A DNA stretch of 64,000 bases. Origin: Bathymodiolus brooksi. Lineage: Eukaryota > Mollusca > Bivalvia > Mytilida > Modiolidae. Made by a program: the position numbers and the translations under genes. Under the pieces are notes generated by a model, which saw nothing but the letters and a program-made list of their open reading frames with translations, had not been told where the DNA came from and did not search any database. Location of the stretch: contig OY804584.1 of NCBI GenBank assembly GCA_963680875.1, forward strand, positions 93,618,031-93,682,030, in the 5' to 3' direction. Below, piece after piece: positions 10,870 through 24,468 of the stretch; within the stretch, counting starts at the first letter, position 1; every line of letters starts with the position of its first letter.

Positions 10870-11757
10870 TGTATGTAAACTGTGTATGAAGCTCTGTGTA
10901 TGAGATAACTGGTTACGTTCAGTCATATTTGTGTATTTGATCCGATGTACATCTCTATCGAAGAGAATGTGTTCATCAGCTCAGAACGTAGATTCTGAGT
11001 TCTCTCGGGGCCATCTGCACATTAATCTGCACGTTCAAACTTTTACCTCTACTAGATAAACTATCAATCTATAATAATACCCGAATGGTTAGACTATTAA
11101 CATATTGTGGCATTACAAATGTGGGAACGGAATGGTCTAAGAAAAGTAATGTAATTTAATATAATACCTCAATAGTAGTCCCGGTAAGGGGCATGGCTTA
11201 ATACTTTATCATCCTTCCCTCCCGCTATATCTACCTGCTGACTCCATAAGCAAAACTCGCATCAAAGTTCGCGTGAGCTGAGCTGGACTTATCAACAGTG
11301 AACAGGAATTATCACCAAATTCTCCCAACATTTAAATGATAATTCCTGTGAAGATGACAAAAGTAAATAAAATTCAGCAATACCATTAGCTAGTTAACAT
11401 TTTATTTTTTAAACATATATCAAATTAGGAACTGTCGTGTCAGCAATATCAACAAACATCGTCCTACAAAAATGTACTTGTCACAATTCTTGATAACCTC
11501 TGCTGAGACATCATAGTTTTTACGTTATAAGCGAGGTCGTGACCTTTGTGTTTTCTAAAATGGAACGGATTTGGTAAACACAACCGGTGAATCCTATCAT
11601 AAACCTGTAAAAATGAATGGTATATTTGCAAACTACTTATGAATTATGTTTTGAAGAAGTGTATTTTGAATATTTTGAATCGTGTGATTTTTCCCACGAA
11701 AATGCAAATATAGATGTAATCGTGTTGATGTTACATTTAAGGATGATAAACATGTCA
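10870..11757. other. Unassigned non-coding sequence
   Basis: Examined on both strands for exons of the mesh-like gene; none recognised. AT-rich with no clear repeat. Confidence 0.4.
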
Positions 11758-11906
11758 TCTGAATGTGAATATGATTGATACTGAAAAATATCAGCCTGGT
11801 CGACAGAATATGAAGTTTGTGACTCGTTCGCTTCGCTCACTCGCCACCAAGCTTCATATTCTGGCTCGGCAGGCTGATATTTTCGGTATCAATCAATTTA
11901 CATCCA
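11758..11906. repeat. Foldback element (MITE-like)
   Basis: Imperfect inverted repeat. The left arm has 'gattgatactgaaaaatatc', 'agcctg' and 'agaatatgaag'. The right arm has the complement 'cttcatattct', 'caggct' and 'gatattttcggtatcaatc'. The centre holds GCTTCGCTCACTCG. The arms are about 60-65 bp. No coding capacity. Confidence 0.8.
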
Positions 11907-12482
11907 GATAACATATACTTATTAGGATAACTGAAAAGTGTTATTATGGAAGTGGTGTGGCTTAATAGCTTTTATTAGGCTAATGGGAAAAGTGTTTATT
12001 TCAACAGTTTATTTCAACCCATGTATTATGACAAAAATAACCCATTTGCAGGATAAAACGGGATAATTATATCTACAAAATTGTCAAGGGTGTGATATTT
12101 ATAATCAGTAATGAGGCGAAATACTCCATATTCACAAAAAGTTGATAAATTAATGAAGGAAATGATTGTCAATAAACACGAAGTTTATACAAATTAAATA
12201 TACACACAATTTCATTTTTTATTTGTTCAAATTAAATTTGAAATGAAAAGAAAAGATTACTATGCCTAATTGTATTAACATATTTTTACATGAATCTTGA
12301 AATTGGAAGTGACTTTCAAGCTACCAGATATGCATGCTTGATAATGTCTGCATTTGGCAAATTTCTGTGTGTGTCTGTTGACTTTTCATATTGACTTAAT
12401 ATATCAGACTACATATTAACAGTGTGATGTCTTTGTCAACAATAAAAAAAAGTTTTAAGAGTTCATTTTTGCGTTTTGGGTC
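11907..12482. other. Unassigned AT-rich sequence
   Basis: Nothing recognised. No convincing exon on either strand. Confidence 0.4.
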
Positions 12483-12714
12483 CGTGGTGGTCGTGATCGT
12501 ATGATGGTTGGATTTATAACTACCTATGACATCATGCCTATCACCTTCCAGGCGAGGTGTACTCGATACAACAATATGTGATAAAGTTTGTCAGTGAGTT
12601 GCGGCAGGTCAATGGTTTTCTCCTGGTACTCCGGTTTCCTCCATCAATAAAACTGACCGTCAAGATATAACTGAAATATTGTTGAAAGTGGCGTTAAGCA
12701 CCATAAACCAACCA
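12483..12714 (+). mobile_element. SINE-like dispersed repeat, copy 2
   Basis: Same family and orientation as 1336-1564. It includes 'ggcgaggtgtactcgata', 'tgataaagtttgtcagtgag', 'ggtactccggtttcctcca' and the tail 'actgaaatattgttgaaagt'. It is the least decayed copy in its second half. Confidence 0.75.
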
Positions 12715-12949
12715 AACTATTTTTATATTTTAGAAAGTTGCCGTAGGGATGCTACATGAACATTACTAGTCCTATGGTATTGATTATATATGCATATAAA
12801 AGGAGATAATTCCTGTATATGACAATTATTAGGCTGTATATATGTAGTGATCTTAGATCATATTTAGCCTTAAAGTTCAAACAGCAATTTGAATGCAATG
12901 AAAACAATTTCCTTGATACAAACAGTACTGAATCTAAAGTTAAAAAATG

Positions 12950-13185
12950 AAATGTAACAATAGAGCATGTCTTATCTCCGAACAATGCAATGTCCTCGAT
13001 GGGATTCGATCCAAGGACCTCTCGTATTGTAACAATCGGCAAACCTCGGGTGAGTCCGCTTCTCTCCCTCAATACCTCGGCTGTAATACGGTATTTGATA
13101 TGCGTCTACGCGTCACATTTCTTAGCCGGAAGACCGTATCACTTCAATCAAACATTGTGCACCGCGAATAAGTTCTAAACTGGCG
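12950..13185 (-). repeat. Possible tRNA-derived repeat fragment
   Basis: On the minus strand, GGATCGAATCCCATCGAGG near 13000 resembles a Pol III B box (GGTTCGANTCC type). Short overlapping open frames on both strands look accidental. No second copy was found in the window, so this is tentative. Confidence 0.3.
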
Positions 13186-13221
13186 ACAATAGATGAGTTT
13201 GCTTTGAAAAATATTGGTCTT

Positions 13222-13412
13222 TAATGAAGGTACGGAATCAGCCGACATTACGATGAATGAAAATATATTATTATTGGACGAATATTCGAAAGTGAAATTA
13301 TTTTAATACCTCCTTCATTGAAGATTTCCGAAAGTAGTTCCAATGGAAGCTATCGTAATACGGACGAGTTATGATGAAGGTACGGAATCAGCCGAAGTTG
13401 CGACGAGTGGTA
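13222..13412 (-). repeat. Family M fragments with internal direct repeat
   Basis: The block at 13318-13412 contains 'tccgaaagtagttccaatgg' and matches 9833-9925. A 35-bp piece holding GAAGGTACGGAATCAGCCGA occurs at about 13222 and again at about 13377, so the element end is duplicated in direct orientation here. Confidence 0.65.
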
Positions 13413-14182
13413 TTGTAAGTCACTGCTACCACAGTTAGCAGAGGTAGTTATGATCTTACTACAGTTCCTAAAACGCTAGGTAGGGGACGTTCCCGCTACA
13501 GAAACATACCTTCTCTTTTTGTAGTTTTAATAGGATAATTCAATCCAATGAAGTTTCCGCAGGAACATACATACTACCAATGTATTACACCTGTTAATCA
13601 GCATGTTATTCGAATGTCATCAATAAGTCCGAGGCTGAACATAACAATTGAAAAAAAGTTTAGACGGATGGAATTAAGATGTAATTAGACAGGGGCGGAT
13701 CCAGGATTACTGCTAACGTTTATTTATTTCTTTAATGGAGCATAAGGCATCATCTGAGAAATATTTGCCAAGCAAATCATGTGAATCTCGGACTTCGTCA
13801 TAATCTTGTACTAATATGTTTATTACAATCTCTCATTTATTTAACATTATTTTATACTTTTTCCGATAGTGTGATTTCTTTCTTTTTTTATATCTTATTG
13901 CATATAAGGGTAATAACAAAATTACCTTACTCCGAATACGTGATCTTACAGTAACACAATACATATTTATTTCTAAACAGGTATGTGAAACTCTCCAGTG
14001 TCTTTATATTCGTCCACTCGTACAGATGAATGCTATATCTGATGACAATGTCATAATATCATTTCCGATCTAAATGTCCCTTGATGACCTCTGTATGTGA
14101 ATGACATTGCTCTCATGCATGTACATTGGTCATGGGGAGGAAGCTGGATCTGCCTTCTGTCATTGAATTAGTCCCTTGTAAA
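13413..14182. other. 5' flank of the mesh-like gene
   Basis: No exon recognised. It contains 'ggggcggatccaggatt' at about 13687, which looks like a common repeat end, but no second copy is in the window. Confidence 0.4.
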
Positions 14183-14190
14183 TATAAAAG
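14183..14190 (+). promoter_or_regulatory. TATA-like element
   Basis: TATAAAAG lies 113 bp upstream of the ATG at 14304 of the mesh-like gene, a plausible place for a core promoter with a short 5' UTR. In such AT-rich DNA the motif can occur by chance, and no initiator or CAGE-like evidence is available. Confidence 0.3.
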
Positions 14191-14303
14191 GATTTATTTC
14201 TATTTTCTGTAATTTAATTGTACAGTAGTGGTGATAGGAAAGCAAATCATTTGTGAATCAATGTCAAGCTAGTATCAAAACATTGTAACATATTATAAGT
14301 TCT

Positions 14304-14510
14304 ATGAGAGAGGAGATGAATTCAAGATATATTACGATTTTGTTGATTGTATACATTAATAGTGTAATATGTATAACAGTGGATGATTTTGCTCCTTATG
14401 GACTTGAGCATGGAGACACTCGAGCTCCAACCAATGATAATAATTCAACTTCATCAATACCCATCAGCAGCTTATTCCCATTCTTCAATCATCAGCACGA
14501 TTCTTTAATT
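14304..14510 (+). CDS. Mesh-like protein exon 1: signal peptide and start of NIDO domain
   Basis: A 69-codon first coding exon that ends at an ATT/GTAAGT donor in phase 0. The N-terminus (residues 1 to about 26) has a hydrophobic core ITILLIVYINSVICI typical of a signal peptide. A second Met six codons in (14319) is an equally good start. The mature part reads DFAPYGLEHGD…PISSLFPFF, the entry motif of nidogen-like (NIDO) domains in mesh, SUSD2 and mucin-4 type proteins, ending HDSLI just before the conserved VNTNG of exon 2. The product is expected to be a secreted or single-pass surface protein. Mesh in insects acts at smooth septate junctions, but a mussel relative need not share that job. 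The exon-to-exon joins in this gene keep one continuous frame over six exons. Confidence 0.8.
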
Positions 14511-14634
14511 GTAAGTATCTAGAGTATATTTGCACGATTTATTTCCACATATTATTTTGAAATGTGCACCATCAAGAGTCAAAAAAGTATTTTCCGCATG
14601 TGAAATATATTGTTTTTCCCACTTTTTCAGGAGC

Positions 14635-14810
14635 CCCTATGTTCACCTCTGGGATTTAGTGGGGTTCGTGTTACTCGAACTTTAGTTTTTTATGTGTATG
14701 TTTTGTATATCATTATTGGTCTTTTTCCTTTGGCCATTGTGTTGGCTGTCCATCTTCGATTTATGGGTTCTGATTAACCCTTTGGTATTTTCAAGCACTT
14801 AAGATAATTA
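14635..14810 (-). mobile_element. Family M fragment in intron 1
   Basis: Contains 'gtggggttcgtgttactcga', 'tatgtgtatgttttgtatatc' and 'catcttcgatttatgggttc', the reverse complement of the 27005-27160 and 9000-9130 copies. Its end 'ggctgtccatcttcgattt' resembles the core of the 59-bp satellite monomer. Confidence 0.7.
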
Positions 14811-16367
14811 AACTGTTCACTGGACGAGTAGTGGTGACAGACAACATATTTGGTTTCAGACTCTCAAAATAACGACTGGACAAAATCCATGCCTGGACAA
14901 CAAAATGGTTGATTACTTTCAATGCTCAAAAAACGGAAACCATGACTATAACGCATTCTGTTACATAATTTATTTGAACATAAATACCGAAGAATTAAGT
15001 CGCTATGTTGCAAAAATTGTACCAGTTAACGAAATTACAGATTCCAAACTTTCTATTTTCAAAATAGGAAAATCCTAGTGTGATATAAATAACGTATAAT
15101 ATCTATGAATATTCACGAGTATGTGTGCAGACGATGTAAATAAACATGGGGACGTCCAGATCAAACGTGTGGGACGTTTGACATCAACTGACAACCACAC
15201 AGCTATCTCTGGACCAATATCTTCATGTATGGCTTAAAATGTGCGGAAACACTTCAATTCAACAAATCCGGTTGAACATAATTTTAAAAGAGTCGAAATC
15301 TGAACGCTAAATATAAAAGTTTATAAAACAGTGTGTGTATACACACTTGCCGATTTTCCGTGAAAGATGTTCAGCCATATATCAATAGTCTGGACCTTCC
15401 TCTAAATATATGTCGACAAAATTTCAATGGATAAGCAACAAGAAATCATTGGATATTCGGGCCATATTTTCTGATTTTGCAATCAGGATAGAGCGGGAAG
15501 ATTTATTGTACGTTGTGTGGTGCTTGGCTAGGGGTATTTCACAAAGTCATAACAAAAAATGCAATTTACCGACATATTGTTCCATCAATTGATTTCATAG
15601 TTGTCTAGCATTGATGTACTCAGGCTTTGGATGTCAACCATGCACGGTAAGTAACATAACTTCTTCTAAAATATAGTTATAGTCTAAAAAGAAATATCGT
15701 TTTCAAGCGAGTCAAATGGGGTTAAATTTGAAACAAAAAAATGAACAAAAAACGCACAGAAAATTTACACGAACTAAATATATAAATCTCCGTTTCTATA
15801 AATGAATAAGAGATAGAATATAATTGATGAATTTGTTTTTTTTACCCGAAAATGGCGAAAACAGCAAACATGCATATTAAGTTATAAAATTCTCCCAACC
15901 TTTAATAACTTTATCCAATCAGAGATTACATATGACGTATTATGGCTGTTCGAAAATATCGGGATTGTTTAATACATCTATCTAAATGAGCTGTTTCGAT
16001 ATTCTTTGATAGTGTTTAGAAAAGAGGGTATCTTGTGTAAATTTCTTTTTATTTTGTTCCTTTAATGAAATTTTCTTCATGAAATCTGAGATAATGAATA
16101 TACATTTTTTTTATTAAGTCCCAAGTGTATTTTGTACAAATAAAATGTACATATGTCTATTTCAACATGAATTTCCATGCAACATTTTTGAAACAATTTT
16201 TGATAAAACATATATTATCATGTTTTAGTGGTATCAGAGAAGCTTTGCAAAATATATGTATAATGCATACATTACAGTATGAACATGTGTTAACATTCTG
16301 GTGTAATGTAGCATACCTGTGCATATCTGTGATATGCTATGCTTATAAAGTATAAATAGTATAAAAG

Positions 16368-16445
16368 TTTTATTTAAAGTCGGGAGTTTTTACAAACATA
16401 TAACATAAGCTCTGTAGAGCTTTTTACTGACATATATAACAATAG
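16368..16445 (-). repeat. LINE 3'-end-like repeat, copy 1
   Basis: Shows 'ttttatttaaagtcgg', 'tttacaaaca', a short hairpin 'gctctgtagagc' and 'ctgacatatataacaa'. The same order recurs at 16619-16720. Its resemblance to non-LTR 3' termini read in reverse is from memory. Confidence 0.5.
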
Positions 16446-16618
16446 ACAAAATATATTATGACAGGAGGCATACAAACATTTGCAGATTACAGACAAACAT
16501 ACAAAGCAAAGCATTACATAAATAGATTAAAACATGTTTATGAAGTACTAAAACTAGCATAAGAACATAAAAAGCACTAGGCAAAAAGAATAAGTACATG
16601 TAGCATGAGCAACTGAAC

Positions 16619-16720
16619 TAAATCAAATCAAATCAAAATTTTATTTAAGTCGGTACATTTACAAACAGTACAAGCACAAGCTCTCATGAGCTCTTTAAAC
16701 CGACATGCATTTTAAGATAT
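16619..16720 (-). repeat. LINE 3'-end-like repeat, copy 2
   Basis: Begins with three AATCA-type units ('aaatcaaatcaaatcaaaat'), then 'tttatttaagtcggtacat', 'tttacaaacagta', the hairpin 'gctctcatgagc' and 'accgacatgcat'. The pentanucleotide run would be the tail of a minus-strand insertion. A separate A-rich tract follows at about 16736-16777. Confidence 0.55.
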
Positions 16721-17052
16721 AAATTACAACACAATAAATAAAAAAATAAAAAAAAATAAAAAAAAATAAAATAAAACAATGTCATGCATTAAAACCACAT
16801 ATTGGATGTTAATTAATTACATTTTTTTTCAGTACATCATTATTATGTGCACACTTGTTTGGTATGACATTAAGATACATGCAGCAAACATTTCTGGAAT
16901 AATGCTATTTTTTCATGTAGTTGCCACCAAAACATATATGTATAAAGATAATTTTTAAATTGCATTTTATATAAACATTTTGCACAAGTACATGATAAAC
17001 TATTTCTGGAAAAGAAAGTTATTATTTTTAGTTCTTCATTTTCTTTCTCTAT

Positions 17053-17690
17053 AGCTTAACTTTACATGGAAACAGGCTGAGAAAAACTCAAAGATCGAAG
17101 AGAAAAAACATAAACTTATTCAATTTTACAAAATGACAAAACAATTGACGCCACACTACATAAGATGCTTAGTACCGGAAACATTTGGAAATATACACGA
17201 TTATAACACACGCAATGCTTCTGCTCTTCCCGTTGTCCGTACACGAACCACAATGTATTACAATTCCTTGATTCCATCTTCCGTTCGACTGTGGAACTTA
17301 CAACCAGATAATATTAGACCACGTCCATCCATTCAAACCTTGAAGTATTTTCTAAAATCAAATATATCTTCAAAACCATTTTATTATTTTATTGAAAGTC
17401 GCCTTGGGCAAATTCTCCATTCCAGATTATAAATGCAGTCTTCCATTTTAAACCAACATTTATACCGTAAGAACATTGTCGACTCGCTTAACTGTATTTG
17501 TGGTTCAACTGAATATACTACCCATTACTTATTTCACTGTTTGAGATACACTGCACACATGTATGCAAATTCTATTAATGTACCCATAAACCTGACAACA
17601 GAAATACTTCTTTTTGGATCACCCAAACTTGCACCCAATCAAAACGTCGAATTATTTTTAGCAGTTCAAAAATTTGTTATCTGTAGTTAG
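17053..17690 (+). mobile_element. Truncated non-LTR retrotransposon, C-terminal end of the pol ORF
   Basis: The frame is open from just after the TAG at 17050 to 17690, with one in-frame TAA at 17430. It reads KKHKLIQFYKMTKQLTPHYI, YNTRNASALPV, LIPSSVRLWNLQ, then, after the stop, NQHLYRKNIVDS and a C-x-C…H-x4-C knuckle (CICGSTEYTTHYLFHC). This order is the stereotyped C-terminal tail after the reverse transcriptase domain of animal LINE pol proteins. The endonuclease and RT catalytic core are absent, so this is a dead 5'-truncated copy in intron 1. A pyrimidine-rich 3' UTR may run to about 18025. The clade cannot be assigned from this fragment. Confidence 0.8.
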
Positions 17691-18243
17691 CATTCACACC
17701 TTAAGGTCTTTTTTCTTTTTCTTTTTTTTCTTTCATTGTTTTTTTCTCTCTTGTGCACTTCTCTTTCAACACTTAGTTTTTCTATCTATATGAAAATGTT
17801 CACATTATCTATTCAGAATAACATTGTTCATTATAATTTAAAATTTGATCTTGTTTAAACTTCGAGACCAGTTTGATTATTGTAAAGAGATATACCTGGG
17901 AAACGAATTAATATAAGTTTTTCTAAGCTTGTTTTCGAATCCCTTTAATTATGTGTATTATATCATATTGGAATTTATATTACTGTGCAATATTTATTAA
18001 TTAATAAAATATGCTTAAGCTAACAGATGTGGTCCTTATTTATAAGCATTAGAGAAAACCGAATGGTCAATCAAGAATGAACAACCCAGAAACACAAGCA
18101 ATAGTGGGCACAAAGCACGAAACACAGATATTCAAACAAAACAAACATTTAAGTATATAAAATATCTAACTATAAATTGGTGGAATGTTTGCCCATCATT
18201 GTTTAAACTTTTTTTTTTATTATTATGATAAATTTATTTCAAG

Positions 18244-18537
18244 GTGAATACAAACGGCGTGATTTCGTTTCTCGGAACCATGAGTTCTTTCACCCCATCA
18301 CCGTTTCCTTTAGGAAGCAATAAACGACTAATAGCGCCATATTGGGCTGACATAGATACAAGAAATGGTGGTGATATATGGTACAGAGAATCAACAAATA
18401 GAACACTATTACAACAGATGTCACAGGAAATCCGTGCACTTTTTCCAGAAGAGTCTAAATTTCAGGCTTCCTGGCTTTTTATTGCTACATGGGACAATGT
18501 TGCCTTTTATGGAGCTGATGCTATAGGAAAGACAAAG
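18244..18537 (+). CDS. Mesh-like protein exon 2: NIDO domain core
   Basis: Ninety-eight codons, phase 0 at both ends, with acceptor 'tttcaag' and donor AAG/GTAAAA. It starts VNTNGVISFLG and continues with RLIAPYWADIDTR and GGDIWYRES, then, near the end, FIATWDNVAFYG. These are the signature blocks of the NIDO domain: the NGVISF strand, the PYWADID acidic motif, the RES/RET strand and the TWDNV strand. No stop or frame break occurs. In nidogen-like proteins this module acts extracellularly, often in adhesion or matrix contact. No catalytic role is expected. Confidence 0.92.
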
Positions 18538-18601
18538 GTAAAAGAAAACAAGAATATATAACTGATTCGTTAACGTTCCCTAGCTAGAAGATATCTACGT
18601 T

Positions 18602-20393
18602 TTTAGCTCACCTGACCCAAAGGGTCATGTGAGGTATTGCCATCACTTGGCGTCCATCCGTCGTCCGTCATCCGTCCGTTAACTTTTCATATTTTAATCT
18701 ACTCTTCTGAAACAACTGGACCAAATGGAACCAAACTTGGCAGAAAGCATCTATGCAAGGTCCTCTATAAACTTTCTTCATTTTGTCCCATTCCGCCAAC
18801 AAATATGGCCGCCAAGGGCAATTCTTGTTTCTGATTGGCTAATGTTAAACAAATCCCCTCTGAAACTGCTTGGCCAAATGGAGCCAAACTTGGCAGGAAG
18901 CATCTATGTAAGATCCTCTATAAAACTTCTTCATTTAGTTCCATTCGGCCAACAAACATGGCCGCTGTTACTAAAAATAGAACATATGGTAAAATTGCAC
19001 GTTTTTGGTAATAACTCAAAAACCGTTAATAATATCAAAAATCGGATAGGGATAAAAATGATCAGCACAGCAAGATCTAATTACCCTGAAATTTTGAAGA
19101 AAATCTGATTACCTATCTTGGAGTTATTTCCCTTTTTTTCATCAAATTTTCAAAATTTTAATACTTTTCGTTTTTTTATTTCAAAGACTATAAGAGATAG
19201 ACGTTAAGTTTAAACAGTAAACGTGTGCAGCATGTCAAGATCTACATGCCCGGCAATTGTGAAGTAAATCTGATTACCCGTCTAGGAGTTATTGCCCTTT
19301 TTTTTTTTTTTTTTTTAATTTAAACATTTTTGTCTGATATTTCAAAAACTATTAGAGGTAAAGGTTAAGCTTAAATTGCAAAAATGTGCAGCATATTACG
19401 ATCTACATACCCTGCAATTTTGAAGTTAATCTGAGTACGCAATTTGGAATTATTGCTCTTTTTTCATCAAATTTTCAAAATGTTATTACCTTTTGTCCTT
19501 TATTTCAAAAACTATAAGAGATAGATGTTAAGTTTAAATAGCAAACATGTTCAGCATGTCAAGATCTACCTAGCCTGCAGTAAATCTGATTACCCATCTT
19601 GAAGTTATTGCCCTTTTTTCATCAAATTTTAAAAGTGTTAATACTTTTCATCCTTTATTTCAAAAACTATAAGAGATTGATGTTGAGTGTAAACTGAAAA
19701 CATGTTCAGCCTGTCAAGATCTACATGCCCTGCAAGTAAATCTGATTACCTGTTTAGGAGTTATTGCCCTTTTTCATAATTTTTTAGCTCACCTGACCCA
19801 AAGGGCCATGTGAGGTATTGCCATCACTTGGCGTCCGTCGTCCGTTCGTTAACTTTTTCATATTTTAATCTTCTCCTCTGAAACAACTTGGCCAAATGGA
19901 ACCAAACTTGGCAGTAAGCATCTATGCAAGGTCCTCTATAAAGTTTCTCCATTTCGTTCCGTTCCACCAACAAATATGGCCGCCAAGGGCAATTCTTGTT
20001 TCTGATTGGCTACTGTTTAAAAAAATCTTCTCCTCTGAAACTGCTTGGCAAAATGGAGCCAAACTTGGCAGGAAGCATCTATGTAAAATCCTCTATAAAG
20101 ATTCTTCATTTGGTTCCATTCGGCCTACAAACATGGCCACCAAGATTAATTCTTTTTTCTGATTGGCTAATGTTAAAAAAATCTTCTCCTCTGAAACAGC
20201 TTGGCCAAATGGAGCCAAACTTGGCATAGATGGTCCTTGGGTGTGTCCCTTTCAAAATTGTGTCCAACAGCTCCACCCTCCATTCAAGATGGCTGCTGTG
20301 TTTTAAGGGAATGATTATCTCCCTTTGAAATTTGCTTCAGTATCATTCTATTGTCAGGTGAGCGATACAGGCTCAGTGGGCTGAGCCTCTAGT
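18602..20393 (+). mobile_element. AGCTCACCTGA-type dispersed element, two copies in tandem
   Basis: Starts 'tagctcacctgacccaaagg' and restarts with nearly the same sequence at 19785. Both are followed by 'ccatcacttggcgtcc' with CGTCCGT runs, 'cttctcctctgaaac', 'aaacttggcag.aagcatcta' and 'acaaa.atggccgcc'. The distal end, 'gtcaggtgagcgatacagg', is the complement of the start, so the unit has an inverted-terminal appearance. From memory this family is frequent in bivalves. The open frames across 18637-20229 repeat the same phrases in several frames and are not genes. Confidence 0.75.
19010..19780 (+). repeat. Tandem units of about 160-170 bp inside the element
   Basis: Four to five degenerate units each contain 'tttcaaa.actataagagat', 'agatgttaagtttaaa', 'cagcatgtcaagatctac' and 'taaatctgattacc', and end in 'ggagttattgccctttttt'. 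The stretch contains a poly-T run at about 19297-19316. Confidence 0.8.
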
Positions 20394-20766
20394 TATTGAA
20401 AAGTTCGTCGTCAAAAAAGACAGATATCTTCAAGCTTAAGGGTATACCTAATACTCTTCAATACTAAATCGTCAAGATAGGGGGGGGGGGGGGAGGGGTC
20501 TCACACTCACATTTAGGTATGCGTTGCAAAAGCTTTCTACAACTTTTGAAATATATCTTAGATCTTAAAAATATTTTACATGCGATTTAGATATGCATTT
20601 CCTTTTATGATCACTAACATACATTTTGATTTGTTTTATATTATCTGGGTGCTTAATGACTTCCACTTTAGAATTATATCTCAGCGATATACTTTTAGTA
20701 ATGAAAGATCTTTGTTATCAAATGATTATTTATATTGAGTTTTTAATATGACCAATACATATGAGA
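20394..20766. other. Intron sequence with a poly-G tract
   Basis: A G run interrupted by one A spans 20480-20498. Otherwise AT-rich sequence with nothing recognised. Confidence 0.6.
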
Positions 20767-21695
20767 GACTCAGATCAGCGTCCGCGCTCAAATCGGCGTC
20801 CACTCATCAAATCGGCATCCACTGACGTCATTATGTCAAATCACGGTCCTCCTTTCCCTATTTTAAGATCAATGACAGATTCATAGCTATCAATTCGACG
20901 TCCTTTTCAGAGCGATGATTTGTATGCGCTTTTATCTTGTCACATGATGGATGTGGGTCAAAGTTGTACGTCATCGGAATTGCATATTATATCAAATGAA
21001 TGCAAAACGTTAAAGTTCCAGAAATAAAGTCACCTGCGGTTCGTTTTTGGAAAAGCTCATCTCCCAAACAACTAGAAATACTGACATCCGAAGTGTCTCA
21101 TAAATTTTGTTTGTCTTTCTGTGACCTTTCTTGTGGTTTTCTCTAATTATTTTATTCAATTGATCTTTCTAAGCACATTTCCTGTGATGGACGTTATTAT
21201 CAACGGAATTCCGGAACAGGCATTCCATTTCTGAGTCAAAAAGCATAACGTCAGCAAACATTGTTCTATTCTCTCCGTATATGCAAGTTTCAAGTGACTG
21301 AGTAATTTCTTTGATCCTCAATTAGGATTCTTCTTTTGCCTCTGTTGTTAGAAAAATATACAGCATATCCGCCCAGAATGTTTCTGTATTTGTGTCTTTG
21401 CTGACTCTTTTTTTTTTATTTTTTCTTGTCATCAAGAATCCCTCATCTGGAATCTGGTCACGTCGCTGTTCCATCGTTGTTTCAAAAACCTTCCCTAACG
21501 GGTGTGACGTCATTTGAAGCAGACGTCAGTGTCGTCTTTGGAAGTCGATTTGAAAAAGTGAGAAACAGCCATGGATTTGAGAATTGGACGCCGATTTGAG
21601 AATTTGAAAAATGAGGTACAGATGTCTGTGATATCGAAAACGGACCGGAATTTGAGGATTGGACGTCGATTAGAAGTTGGGCGTCGATCTGAATC
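20767..21695. mobile_element. Inverted-repeat element with iterated TCAAATCGGCGTCC motifs
   Basis: The left end 'gactcagatcagcgtccgcg' and right end 'gggcgtcgatctgaatc' are complementary. Each end carries several subterminal motifs of the type TCAAATCGGCGTCC (left) or GGACGCCGATTTGA (right), spaced about 20-30 bp. The interior, about 20905-21530, has no transposase-like frame. It resembles a non-autonomous DNA element or foldback with repeated end-binding motifs. Confidence 0.7.
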
Positions 21696-21722
21696 TTGCA
21701 CATGTACTAATATAAAATGGAT

Positions 21723-23615
<1,893 letters not shown>

Positions 23616-24075
23616 TAATTTATATTTGGTGTTTAACACCACGTCCAACAAAATTTATTGATACATTGCAACGTGTTGGTCAGATTTATTGTCAGAGGAA
23701 GCAAAATAGCCGGAGAGATTTTGTCACATAATGAAGGATACTGATAAAGTTAGAGCTGGTACCATTGACACTTGGTGTAACAGTAATCAAGGAATGTTTT
23801 GTTACGAGAACACGAGAATATTTTTAATTTATTACATATACAAAACAATGATGACAGGAAACATTGATACCAATAAAGGGGAGAATACTCTTGAAAAGAT
23901 AAAATAATTAATCATAATTCTGAATGAGTGAATAGTGTTAATCGCCAAATGAGCTAATTTTCAACTGTACAAGGTGGAGATAGCAAATTAGTTTTGACGA
24001 GGTGATGATTATTATGTAGAGTATATGATTATTACTAGAAGGACACGGTGTTTGGGTGTGTATTGTGGAAATTCC

Positions 24076-24165
24076 TTGAGACAACAATGCATGGTTAGAC
24101 ACGTCGTTCCATTCAGACACATTATTCGGTCAACGATCCAACCAGTGTTTGCTCTTATACTTGAT
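24076..24165 (+). repeat. Dispersed repeat fragment, copy 2
   Basis: Matches 8829-8930 in order and orientation ('ggttagacacgtcgttccat', 'acattattcg', 'tgctctta'). Confidence 0.6.
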
Positions 24166-24458
24166 TTACACTGCACGCCTAGAGGAGAAACAACAAATAT
24201 ATTCCATATTCTTGGGTCGACATCGTCGGAGATCGAACACACATTCTACATCATTCGAGGGGATCACGCGAACAATTACACTTACGATGAGGTACACTGC
24301 ATAATGAAATGAATAACATTAAACAAAAACGTAAGAAAAAAGGTTAATAATGTTACCTTTGTTTGTAAGTATTTGTACGATTCATACAGGGACGGCTACT
24401 TCCAGTCGAATTACAATTAGAAACCTGAAGGATCTTTTTAATCCGGCGACATGCTGTA

Positions 24459-24468
24459 TTGGTTCTTG
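24459..24468. repeat. Target site duplication, left
   Basis: ATTGGTTCTT, repeated exactly at 24949-24958 on the other side of the MITE. Confidence 0.85.

Larger units (their letters stand above)
14511..18243 (+). other. Intron 1 of the mesh-like gene
   Basis: Bounded by GTAAGT and 'tttatttcaag'. Beyond the family M fragment, the LINE 3' fragments and the truncated LINE, nothing else was recognised in 14811-16367 or 17700-18243. Confidence 0.7.

Noticed and set aside
12752..13178. Several overlapping frames on both strands
   Set aside because: Mutually overlapping, no domain signal, and probably in a tRNA-derived repeat fragment.
15601..15646. A 46-bp segment with a good acceptor and GTAAGT donor between exons 1 and 2
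   Set aside because: Its length would break the frame between HDSLI and VNTNG, which join perfectly without it.
18637..20229. Overlapping open frames with 'EPNLA.SIYARSSIK' phrases
   Set aside because: They lie in the dispersed AGCTCACCTGA element, appear in more than one frame and repeat between element copies.
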